The position numbers were made by a program, and so were the translations under genes. Under the pieces are notes generated by a model, which saw only the letters and a program-made list of their open reading frames with translations, searched no databases and had not been told where the DNA came from. A DNA stretch of 64,000 bases from Phaeosaccion multiseriatum (lineage: Eukaryota; Ochrophyta, other classes), in NCBI GenBank assembly GCA_965112735.1, contig OZ218963.1:1488001-1552000 (forward strand), given 5' to 3'. Position 1 is the stretch's first letter; the number at the start of each line of letters is the position of its first letter. Shown here one piece after another: positions 1-8,064 of this stretch.

Positions 1-214
1 GTGTCGCCGGGTGGGGTGCGGGGGACTGGTGCCGCTGCACCTGTCCCTCCTCTGCCCGAGCTGCTACTGCCACCTCTGCGGCTGCTGCTCGAGTTTACTC
101 TGGCCTTTGTGGCCCCCAACACTGTTCCTCCTCCCGAGGTCTTGCTGGCCGACGCTGCCGCGGTCTTATTTCCCCCGCGCAGTGCCCTAAGTGCTTTCGT
201 CTCGCTGTTCTCTG
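1..214 (-). pseudogene. 3' continuation of Gag-like ORF split by element A
   Basis: On the minus strand this stretch stays open to the window edge and encodes a Ser/Gly/Ala/Thr-rich, low-complexity tail. If element A (215-6010) and one copy of its 4-bp target duplication are removed, the frame of the minus-strand ORF at 6525-6015 runs straight into this frame (codon starts at 212, 209, ...). The element therefore appears to have landed inside a coding sequence. The product is unknown; a glycine-rich tail suits a Gag-like or nucleic-acid-binding protein. The gene continues beyond base 1. Confidence 0.55.
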
Positions 215-462
215 TGTGGTAGATTGTCCTGCCTGAGGGTTTCCGGTCACACATTCTGGGGTATAATAAGAATGTCGGTTTCCTAGGCACGCCCCGAGGG
301 GGTTCAACGGCTCTAGCGTTTCACCCTCCTCTTTGTGGGCACAAGCTTTGCATCAGCAAGTAGTAGAGATATATTATCAATACGGACACTGACGCCCCAC
401 CATAGGCGCAGCATATACTTAGTCCAAACCCCGCAACGTTTCTACTATCTTAGCTTAGCACA
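215..462 (+). repeat. 5' LTR of element A
   Basis: 248 bp, starting TGTGGTAG and ending TTAGCACA. It contains a TATA-like TATAATAAG near 270-280. The base right after the LTR starts GAACTAGTTC (463-472), a perfect 10-base palindrome, rather than the TGG expected of a tRNA primer-binding site. Confidence 0.95.
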
Positions 463-529
463 GAACTAGTTCTCGCTTTAGAAAAGCTTTGGAGAAGGAT
501 TTTCTCGGACCGATTGGAGGAGCGGCATC

Positions 530-1396
530 ATGGCGGTTCAAGGCATCATCATGAGGGACCCAACCCATTGTCCGGAGATACGGACGCCTCTATGTGCGGA
601 AGTCGTCAGCGAGTTCTTACTGCAGTACGATCAGTCCGCGCTCAGGGATAGGGACAAGCCGCTGGATATCCCCAGCATGGTGCAGCTCATCGAACCAGCA
701 CATCGTTTTGGAATAGCCATCGCCAATAAAGTGTCGGAGGCTCAGCTAACGTCCAAGATGGTACGGGATTACTTGGAGAGGTGGTTGAAGAAGAATCGCA
801 GGGAGGACGTCAACGGCAACGCCACTCTTAATGAGATCATCAGGAGGACGGTAATCGAGTACGACCCAGACCCTCTTCAGTTCAAGCACAATCTCCAGTA
901 TATGTGCCAGCAATACCTTCGCGCGATTCACGAGTCGGCAGCAAGGAAGGAGTACCTGAACTTGAACCCCACCGATACGAATTACCTTGGTCCGAACGGA
1001 AAGCACGCTGCCAAAGGGATGCAGCGAGGCTTGCTTACCATCATCAAGAATTATGACCCATGCATGGAGAAGATGCTGGTGGACGCGTTCAAAGATGGAC
1101 AGAAGGACTGGGGAGAGCATCACGGGGAGTGGATGGAGAAATTCGTCAAACACTTATGCCAGTGGGCCACCATGAGAGCGGCAGCACGGCGTATCGGCGG
1201 TAAGGCCGAACATTTCCTTCCCGGACTCAAGGGTGACCAAGGGGCATCTGGAGGCGGCGGGGGGGGGGGGGTGGGCAAGGCAAAGGTGCAGGCGGCAAGC
1301 GCAAGTGGCAGCAGGAGCAGCAGCCAAAGCGTACGGGTGCAGAGACCTCCTCGAAGGAGACAGCGGCGGGCAAAGAGACAGCCAGCAACCCATTGA
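530..1396 (+). CDS. Gag of element A (frame lost at poly-G)
   Basis: Starts at ATG 530, within 70 bases of the 5' LTR. The first ~240 residues match element B's Gag almost residue for residue, so this is the structural nucleocapsid/capsid precursor, acting in cytoplasmic particles. It is rich in charged helices and has no signal or membrane segment. After the 13-G run at 1259-1271 the reading changes frame and the last ~45 residues are out-of-frame. Copy B has 14 bases here and stays open, so A carries a net -1 change. The authentic frame continues in the Pol ORF. Confidence 0.85.
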   Translation: MAVQGIIMRDPTHCPEIRTPLCAEVVSEFLLQYDQSALRDRDKPLDIPSMVQLIEPAHRFGIAIANKVSEAQLTSKMVRDYLERWLKKNRREDVNGNATLNEIIRRTVIEYDPDPLQFKHNLQYMCQQYLRAIHESAARKEYLNLNPTDTNYLGPNGKHAAKGMQRGLLTIIKNYDPCMEKMLVDAFKDGQKDWGEHHGEWMEKFVKHLCQWATMRAAARRIGGKAEHFLPGLKGDQGASGGGGGGGVGKAKVQAASASGSRSSSQSVRVQRPPRRRQRRAKRQPATH

Positions 1397-4300
1397 AGAA
1401 GGCCCGTACTCCGAAGTGCTGGGCCTGCGACAAGCCGCATCGGATTGACGACTGCCCTACAACCACTGCCGAAGACAAGAAACGCATCAAGGCAGAGAAA
1501 CAGAAGGCATGGGAGCAGAGGAAGGCTGAGGCGAAGAAACCGGGGGTGACGTCCGTCTCATCTTCTTCGGCTGCGGCAGGTGTTTCTTTGCCAGGGCCAG
1601 TTGCTATGGACCTCACGGGAGACCGCATGAGCGTGGTTCTCGTGAATGACACGACTCCGGAGGTGCGGATGTCGGCGCAAGCCCTGTTTGACAGCGGATG
1701 CGATGTGGGTATGGTCATGGGTGGTGACCTGGCTCGCACGTGGGTCGGAAAGGGTGGTGGCGTACTAGAGGCCTGTGAGCCTTCGGAGTGCGTCACTGCT
1801 GCTGGACCTGTGACTGCCAACGAAGTGTTGTGCGGCAGTCACCTTGAGATAGAGCTGAGTCATGGAAGCGTGAGTACAGCGCAGCTGGACAAGGAGTTCA
1901 GATCCATATTGGTTCTTGAGAGCTTGGGCAGCAGACTGATTCTGGGCCGGCCTTTGCATAAGGCACTGGGCTTGGAGTCTTTGACTGAGCAATTGCACAG
2001 AGTGCACGAGAAACGGTCGGAGGAGACCCTGCAGAGGGAGCGTGACGACGCTTCCCCTGCGACAGGGGCTGCCCCGACTAAGCAGCAGAGTGTTGAGAAG
2101 AGCGTGTGTTCTATGGGCGTTGAGACCATCCAAGACTTTGCGGATTTTGAGGCAAGCAACTTCCCCGTGCAAGTATTGGGGGTAGGAGCGCAGGAGGTTG
2201 CGGCCGAGAGCCCCCCTCCTGTCGCCAGTGCAGAGGCACCAGAGGTTAGCGCCATTGGCGGCCAACCGCTTAATAATAAAGACCGTGAAGAGTGTGAAGG
2301 TGTACCGGATACTATTCAAGGGCCATCAGAGGGAGTTCCCCCTTCTGAGGCACGCCGTAGAGAGGTGCTAGGTCCCATTGTGGACGAAGCAATCACTGAT
2401 CATGATTTCCCTGCGGAGCTGAGAGAGCCAATGATGGAAGCTCTCTTAGAGTTCGACGTGTGGCGGGAAGAGTTGCTCTTTAGCGACGGCCCCGCTAACG
2501 TAGAGCCAATGGAGGTGACGTTTACCAATAAGGTACCGAGCTCCCGTCTCCCCATAAGGCAACAAGGCGCAAAGGGTGCTTTTGTAAATGACTTTTGCAA
2601 CAAGTTGATAGACAAAGGCCTGGGTTATAGCAACCCGCAGAGCGCTCATGGCAGCCCGGCGTTTGCAGTGGGCAAACCCGGCAAGCCAGGCAAGTACCGT
2701 ATCGTCTGCGACTTTCGCGAAGTCAATGAAAAGGTACAGAAGGTCGATTTTGGGATGATGAACATTGAAGACGCCGTAGCCTCCATGTTGGGTTGCCTAT
2801 GGTTCATCGAGATAGATGGGGTTGACATGTATTGGCAATTCCCACTAGGCAAGTTGAGCCAAGTTGCTCACACCTATATATTCCCAAATGGCAAAGTGAC
2901 GCCAACTCGAGTACCCCAGGGGGCTAAGAACTCGGGCGCTTACGTCCAAGGCCAGATGACCCACCTCTTTCGCAAAGAGTTGTGCAAGACCCACGCCGTC
3001 TACATGGACAACGTAGCGTACTGGGCAAAGGTGGGAGAGGAGATGGTGAGTCTCACTCGACTGACGATGAAGCGCCTCCACAGCGCCAACATCAAGATAG
3101 GATTGAGCTCCTTCCGCTTCGGCAAAGAGCTTAAGTTCCTAGGCCGCGTGCACGACCGACGCGGCACACGACATGACCCCGCCAGAGTGCAGGGCCTGAC
3201 CAGTCTCGCGGCCCCAGAGACGGCTGGAGATTTGATGACTTTCCTCTGCAGCCTGCAGTGGTTTCATCGATACATCAAGGACTTCGCTAAGCTAGTGGGT
3301 CCTTTGAACGCGCTGTTGAACAAAGCCCTCGGGCAGGCTAACGCTAAGCCTCATCAGCACAAGCGCTCCAAGGCAGTGGCCAAGACGATTCCATTGGCTT
3401 CTGTGGGGTGGGACACAGAGCACGACGATGCTTTCTTCCAGATCAAGCGCGTTCTTGCACAGAACACGGTGCTGTCGCACCCAGACCCAACCAAACTGGC
3501 ACTGGTATTCCCAGATGCTAGTGACCTCTACTGGGGATGTATGATTACATACATAGACCTCAAAGAGCTGTGCCTTCCGGTACATGAGATGAACCACATC
3601 CCGGTGGCCTTCGGCTCAGGCGCCTTTGAAGGCGCAGAGCTGAGGCGTGCCACCATCGACAAGGAAGGAGACGCGACACTCCGAGGCTTGATCCAGAACG
3701 AGTACGCTTTGGTCGGGGCACAGAAAGTGCACATCTTTTGCGACCATCGCAACTTGGCGTTCATGATGAGCAACGACAGCAAGTACCCTGGCATGACTAA
3801 GCCTATGAGGGACAGGCTGCAGCGTCAGGCCGTGCGCCTTCAGAGCTTTGACTACGTCATTGTCCACTGCCCTGGTCATCTCCATGATTGGGCCGACCCC
3901 ATCAGCAGGCGGTACACGCACCCGGTGAGCCTCACCCCTAGTGTGCTCGCCTTGGGCAAGTTTGGACCTATGCAAGTGTTTGACACTATGTGTGAAGACT
4001 TCACTTGGCCCTCCACAACTGAGATTGCCAGTCTGCAGGCCGACGCTCTTCAGGAGCTCCAGCAGGCTAGCAAGGAGGTGGGAGAGAACGGGCGCCGCCT
4101 GCTCCTCTCATCAGTTGGCGACGACGGGTTGATTCGAGCGTGCCATCCGACGAGCAACCCCGCTGACAGCACCCGCATTTGGATTCCCTCGGTGGGAGCC
4201 AAGGCGGAAGACATGCACCTGAGGCTGTGTGTGACTGGCCATCAGGGTATGATGGGCCATCAGGGAGAGACAAACACCCTGAGTGCTCTTAAGGAGAAGT

Positions 4301-5715
4301 TCATCTGGCAGTCGCTAGACAAGGACGTGCGCAGCCTCGTTCAGAACTGTCTCCACTGCCTCACCAACGGCAAGGGCGAGAGAGTGCCTCGCCCCCTGCT
4401 AGCTCAATGGCACGCCACTGGACCCCAGCAGCTCATCTGGTTTGACTTCGTCAAGATTGGCGATGGAGTTATATGGGCAGAGTCCCCAGAAGGGTTCATG
4501 AAGCTTCAGGTCAAGCAAGTGCTGTGCATTTTTGATGACTTCTCGTCATTGTCAATGTATGAGCCATGCTTGGAAGCTACTGCACGAGTGTGTGCACGCG
4601 GTCTGTTGCGCTGGTTCGCACAGCATGGCGTAGTGCCCAGGTGGCAGAGTGACCGAGGCAGTCATTTTTTAAATGAGGTGATACGTGAGCTAAGTCAGCT
4701 CTTGCGGTGCAACCACCACTTTGTGGTAGCACACAACCCATATAGTCGAGGATTGGGCGAGCGTGGGGTACAGACACTGCAGAAGATCATGAGATCAATG
4801 ATGTCTGAGCTACGGCAACCGCCCGAGACATGGCCGCAGCTACTGCCAGTGATGGAGGCTGTTGAGAACAGCTCCAACAAGAGCAGTCGGTCTAGCATGT
4901 CTCCCATCCAGCTGCACAGCGGTCACGTACCACAGCGGCCCCTCGATACAATTTTGATCCACGACGCGGATCGACTGCAAAAGGTTCGGCTACTGCAGCT
5001 GACCCCGGCGCAGAGAGACACACTTGCGACACAACTCCATCAGAGGAAGGAGGGGCAGCGTGCCGAGGCGGCGCGCCACCTGACTACCCTCCGCGATCAC
5101 AAGCGCGATGGCATCAACCAGAGGTTGATGAGTGGCAGACGTGGTGCCGAGCATCGGCAGGACTTGGCCCGCGCTAAGCAGCTCAACAGCGAGACGCTGT
5201 TTCAGGTCGGAGTCTATGTACTCGTGGCAACAGTAGGGCCCACAAGCAAGATACTAGGCAAGTGGCATGGGCCCTGCCGAGTGCTTGAGGCCCTTGAGCA
5301 ACACGTGTACAAGGTGGAGGAGCTTGTGGGCAAGAAGCGTACCTATGAGGTCCACATCAGCCGGCTCCGCTACTACTGCGGTGCTCACGTTAACGTCACC
5401 ACCGACGTACTTCAACAGATTTCGTATAACACCCAAGACTTTGTGGTGGAGGCCTTTGAAGGCCTCGTTAAGCACGCAGATGATTCATGGCACGTCATTG
5501 TTAAGTGGCGTGGCTTTGACGCCCTCGAGAATAGCGAGGAGCCCATCGAGGCGCTGCACGAAGATACTCCACGTTTACTGGAGACCTACCTGCAGCACCA
5601 TCAGGACAAGCAGTTGATCAGCGCAGTCCGAGCCTATCTGCGCAAGACTACGACGCGATCGGCTACTAAGCCGCCGCGCTCCGCGCGCACACGAAAGCGG
5701 ACACAAACTAGATGA
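1393..5715 (+). CDS. pol: Pol of element A: zinc knuckle-PR-RT-RH-IN-chromodomain
   Basis: 1,440 residues from the first ATG; the same frame is open upstream to the poly-G run. A CX2CX3HX4C knuckle lies at residues 9-21, one residue shorter than the retroviral spacing. The protease is DSG at D100. RT motif A is D475 (FIEIDGVDMYW). Motif C reads YMDN (D539-N540) instead of YxDD. RNase H is near 708-800. The integrase has an H/C zinc region near residues 945-1000 and catalytic D1048 (or D1049), D1087 and E1123, the last pair at the usual D35E spacing. A chromodomain lies near 1349-1402 (VIVKWRGF). It copies RNA to DNA and integrates it; the chromodomain probably targets chromatin. Ends TAG just before a purine tract (CTTGGGGGTAG) and the 3' LTR. 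Confidence 0.93.
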   Translation: MKKARTPKCWACDKPHRIDDCPTTTAEDKKRIKAEKQKAWEQRKAEAKKPGVTSVSSSSAAAGVSLPGPVAMDLTGDRMSVVLVNDTTPEVRMSAQALFDSGCDVGMVMGGDLARTWVGKGGGVLEACEPSECVTAAGPVTANEVLCGSHLEIELSHGSVSTAQLDKEFRSILVLESLGSRLILGRPLHKALGLESLTEQLHRVHEKRSEETLQRERDDASPATGAAPTKQQSVEKSVCSMGVETIQDFADFEASNFPVQVLGVGAQEVAAESPPPVASAEAPEVSAIGGQPLNNKDREECEGVPDTIQGPSEGVPPSEARRREVLGPIVDEAITDHDFPAELREPMMEALLEFDVWREELLFSDGPANVEPMEVTFTNKVPSSRLPIRQQGAKGAFVNDFCNKLIDKGLGYSNPQSAHGSPAFAVGKPGKPGKYRIVCDFREVNEKVQKVDFGMMNIEDAVASMLGCLWFIEIDGVDMYWQFPLGKLSQVAHTYIFPNGKVTPTRVPQGAKNSGAYVQGQMTHLFRKELCKTHAVYMDNVAYWAKVGEEMVSLTRLTMKRLHSANIKIGLSSFRFGKELKFLGRVHDRRGTRHDPARVQGLTSLAAPETAGDLMTFLCSLQWFHRYIKDFAKLVGPLNALLNKALGQANAKPHQHKRSKAVAKTIPLASVGWDTEHDDAFFQIKRVLAQNTVLSHPDPTKLALVFPDASDLYWGCMITYIDLKELCLPVHEMNHIPVAFGSGAFEGAELRRATIDKEGDATLRGLIQNEYALVGAQKVHIFCDHRNLAFMMSNDSKYPGMTKPMRDRLQRQAVRLQSFDYVIVHCPGHLHDWADPISRRYTHPVSLTPSVLALGKFGPMQVFDTMCEDFTWPSTTEIASLQADALQELQQASKEVGENGRRLLLSSVGDDGLIRACHPTSNPADSTRIWIPSVGAKAEDMHLRLCVTGHQGMMGHQGETNTLSALKEKFIWQSLDKDVRSLVQNCLHCLTNGKGERVPRPLLAQWHATGPQQLIWFDFVKIGDGVIWAESPEGFMKLQVKQVLCIFDDFSSLSMYEPCLEATARVCARGLLRWFAQHGVVPRWQSDRGSHFLNEVIRELSQLLRCNHHFVVAHNPYSRGLGERGVQTLQKIMRSMMSELRQPPETWPQLLPVMEAVENSSNKSSRSSMSPIQLHSGHVPQRPLDTILIHDADRLQKVRLLQLTPAQRDTLATQLHQRKEGQRAEAARHLTTLRDHKRDGINQRLMSGRRGAEHRQDLARAKQLNSETLFQVGVYVLVATVGPTSKILGKWHGPCRVLEALEQHVYKVEELVGKKRTYEVHISRLRYYCGAHVNVTTDVLQQISYNTQDFVVEAFEGLVKHADDSWHVIVKWRGFDALENSEEPIEALHEDTPRLLETYLQHHQDKQLISAVRAYLRKTTTRSATKPPRSARTRKRTQTR

Positions 5716-5762
5716 TAGACACACTTACTTCCCAGTTGGCTCGAACTGTCGCTTGGGGGTAG

Positions 5763-6010
5763 TGTGGTAGATTGTCCTGCCTGAGGGTTTCCGGTCACAC
5801 ATTCTGGGGTATAATAAGAATGTCGGTTTCCTAGGCACGCCCCGAGGGGGTTCAACGGCTCTAGCGTTTCACCCTCCTCTTTGTGGGCACAAGCTTTGCA
5901 TCAGCAAGTAGTAGAGATATATTATCAATACGGACACTGACGCCCCACCATAGGCGCAGCATATACTTAGTCCAAACCCCGCAACGTTTCTACTATCTTA
6001 GCTTAGCACA
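5763..6010 (+). repeat. 3' LTR of element A
   Basis: Same sequence as 215-462 by eye. Preceded by a G-rich polypurine tract (CTTGGGGGTAG) that would prime plus-strand synthesis. Followed by the TCTG target duplication. Confidence 0.95.
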
Positions 6011-6525
6011 TCTGGCGTTGACGTTAGCTCCAACACCTGTTGTGCTGGCCTCCCCCCACTGGGAGCTTCTGTTCCTCCTCTCGAGGAAATGGTGACCGGC
6101 TCTGCGGCGGTATCTCTCCCCGCTTCCGTGGCCCCCGTCCCTACGATGTGATCCGTGACCGCTCGCATAAATCGCAAGAGAGGCATCACTCCCTCCGATT
6201 CTAACTTCTTGTCGAACTCGTTATTCTTCGGCTTGAACGTGAGTTCTAACAGCTGCTGTGCTGTACCCCCCCCCCTGCTGGGGGTCGCTACTCCTCCTGC
6301 TGAGGAAATAGTGACTGGTGTTGCGGCCGCTGCCGTGGGCACTCCTTGCTGTGGGATTTTGGCAAACTCTGCCGCTATCATCTCTTTCACCATTGCAGCC
6401 ATCTGCTGCAGTGCGTCTCCTTCTATCGCGGAACTCGCACTGACGGGCGCCGCTGCGTCCGCCTTTTCAACGCCTTCTTCTTCCGCGCCTGGCATGGCTA
6501 ACGAAAGGACTCCCTTCTCTCTCAC
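6011..6525 (-). pseudogene. N-terminal part of Gag-like ORF split by element A
   Basis: The minus-strand ORF starts with ATG at 6525-6523 and runs into the element A LTR at 6014-6011. It encodes about 170 residues. After an acidic and Ala-rich start there are two imperfect internal repeats, each reading roughly PVTISS-x-GG ... PSxGG-xAQQ-LELT, separated by a charged segment containing KKLESEGVMPLLRFMRAV. I recognise no named family. The repeats followed by a Gly/Ser-rich tail resemble a retroelement Gag or a rapidly evolving protist protein. It continues in frame at 214-1 once the insertion is removed, so it was intact until recently. Confidence 0.5.
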
Positions 6526-6940
6526 TTGAGTTATCCGACCAAAACTCGCCTGTGTGCCGTCGCCGACTACTCGTAGAACCAGCTAGCTGTGAAGTGTCGC
6601 GACAGCTGTCGTGTTGCGATATCTCCTCTACGATGACAGGGACAAGCTAGAGTAGTGTCAACTCGTGTATTAATAATACCTACTGAGAGATGCGTTCAAG
6701 GAAGTGATGGCCGTGGCCATACATGAATATCGATATCCACATCGATATTGTACGTCGATATAGTGCTCAGTCACAACTGGCGATGCTCATCACAACAAGG
6801 GGCGACAAGTCATCCGAAAACGAGAGAGCCATCCGAATTTCGATAAGCCAAGGGAGCGGAGGGGAGGAGGGAGGGAACTCTATAGTGTGCACGGCGCGAG
6901 AGACCTCTCTCTTGCCCCGGTTTTCTCTTTGTCTCCCCAC
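6526..6940. other. Intergenic, upstream of minus-strand ORF
   Basis: No supported gene. Around 6723-6765 there is a cluster of ATCGATAT-type palindromic words. The region would hold the promoter of the minus-strand ORF starting at 6525, but I see no clear TATA box. Confidence 0.4.
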
Positions 6941-7079
6941 TTACTTGACCTTACGCATGTCCTTCGTCTGCGGCTTCCGCCCTTCGGTCACCATCATGCG
7001 CTGGGCGACCATGGCTCCAAATGCAGGGCCTCGCACGAGGAAGCGCTCGTGGCGGTCGAGCTCCATCTTCTCCCTAGGG
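6941..7079 (-). pseudogene. 3' end of an unidentified gene
   Basis: On the minus strand an open frame runs from the junction with retroelement DNA near 7080 to a TAA at 6943-6941. The last 41 residues, from an internal Met at 7066, are basic (…LVRGPAFGAMVAQRM… ending KDMRKVK). Balanced composition and a clean stop suggest a genuine C-terminal exon cut off by the element fragment upstream. I do not recognise the protein. Confidence 0.35.
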
Positions 7080-7429
7080 TGTGGTGTCTACAGCGGGCAC
7101 AGCTTTCGAGTGTGGCAGCAGCACGGATGTTGTTGTTGCACGGAGCTTGGTGGGACAGAGAAGGATACTCGCAAGGCTGCTTTAGGGACTGTCTGGGTGC
7201 CTTGTAGGCACACCAGTAAACACTTGAGCAGTCAGCATTAGTGGTGCGCAACGAGGCTTTGGCAACGCTGGTGGCGAGTAGGAGTGGAGAAAGATATGGC
7301 GCGGGTGAGTTTGAGTCGTGGGATCTTCTCATCCGTGAGCCTGTGTGGGTGAGTTTGAGTCGTGGGATTTTCTCATCAATACAGAGGGTGTGTGTGGGAG
7401 GAGCGGTCGCACACATCTGGGTGAGTGTT
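7080..7429 (+). mobile_element. Fragment of TRIM-like LTR element
   Basis: This is the reverse complement of roughly 12010-12400 inside the TRIM at 11646-13128. Shared blocks include the repeated GTGAGTTTGAGTCGTGGGAT and the tRNA-unrelated CAGTCCCTAAAGCAGCCTTG block. It has no LTR or TSD and is cut at 7430 by a hairpin repeat. Confidence 0.8.
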
Positions 7430-7495
7430 TGTTGCCTTTATATAGGCTACACTACCCACTTAGATTAGTATTGCGCAATACTAATCTAAGTGGGT
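7430..7495. repeat. Family-2 foldback hairpin (fragment)
   Basis: Begins TGTTGCCTTTATATAGGCTAC and contains a perfect palindrome (7453-7494, centred on TTGCGCAA). It matches the hairpin arm of the family-2 foldback elements at 26470, 27110 and 47973, but the second arm and internal module are missing. Confidence 0.8.
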
Positions 7496-7597
7496 AAGAG
7501 TAAAACCTGGATGGGCGGACACACCCGTTTTGCGGACAGGGCCTACCCCCCCCCCACCCCCCCCCCCCCTTTTTCTTCTTTAGCCACTACTGGCGCC
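7496..7597. other. Poly-C/T stretch before element C
   Basis: Contains two long C runs interrupted by one A, then a T-rich run. No gene. Confidence 0.5.
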
Positions 7598-7797
7598 TGT
7601 TGGAAGGCCTCAGAGTGAGAAGGACCATAAGTCAATGGTCGGTGTGTCCTATATTACGTAGATTCTGAGTGGAGGAGGACGTCAGAACGGTGATCTTGGT
7701 ATAAGGAGAGCCTAGCAGCAGGGCTTGCAAACGGGTTCCATCCCGTATAATATATCAAGGGTTACCACTTGTCTAAGCGGCTTAGGTCGCTTTTACA
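7598..7797 (+). repeat. 5' LTR of element C
   Basis: Starts TGTTGGAAGGC and ends CTTTTACA. Recognised because a second copy lies in reverse at 53080-53383 (about 207 bp plus a MITE), with ends at the same bases. I found no target duplication on the left, and the right end of the element is lost. Confidence 0.85.
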
Positions 7798-7805
7798 ACC
7801 CGTTT
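7700..7805 (+). promoter_or_regulatory. TATA box, predicted RNA start and self-primer site of element C
   Basis: TATAAGG starts at 7700. Twenty-nine bases later AAACGGGT (7729-7736) occurs. Its exact reverse complement ACCCGTTT sits directly after the LTR (7798-7805). A transcript starting at AAACGGGT could fold back onto this site and prime its own cDNA, as in Tf1. No tRNA-type TGG site adjoins the LTR. The pairing is seen; its use is inferred. Confidence 0.65.
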
Positions 7806-8064
7806 TGACACAATTGCTGGTGAGGATATCCGAAAAACAAAGGAAGAAGAGGCAGGACAGGACAGGACCGGGAAGGCAGGAGGCACACAGGCCAGCTAGG
7901 ACCAGACTCGGAGGCGGTAGGCAGTACCAGCACACGGCATACAGGGGACAGTGGCTGCCACAGCGGTGGGCAGAGGATAGGCAGCAGGCAGGGAGCGAAC
8001 AGCAGAAGCGGCACAGCAGTGTGGAGGTGACGTGAGGGGCTCTCGGTCGGCCACAGCGGCACCC

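Larger units (their letters stand above)
215..6010 (+). mobile_element. LTR retrotransposon A (Ty3/Gypsy-type, chromodomain)
   Basis: The element is 5,796 bp, bounded by 248-bp LTRs that begin TGTGG and end CTTAGCACA, and I see no difference between them. It is flanked by the direct repeat TCTG (211-214 and 6011-6014), a 4-bp target-site duplication. The order is Gag, zinc knuckle, protease, RT, RNase H, integrase, chromodomain, which is the Ty3/Gypsy order. Identical LTRs mean recent insertion. The only lesion I see in the coding region is a one-base difference in a 13-G run (1259-1271) compared with sister copy B. Confidence 0.95.

Noticed and set aside
6723-7241. 172-codon plus-strand ORF
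   Set aside because: Crosses from intergenic DNA into a retroelement fragment; no coding character, and the opposite strand holds a better C-terminal frame.
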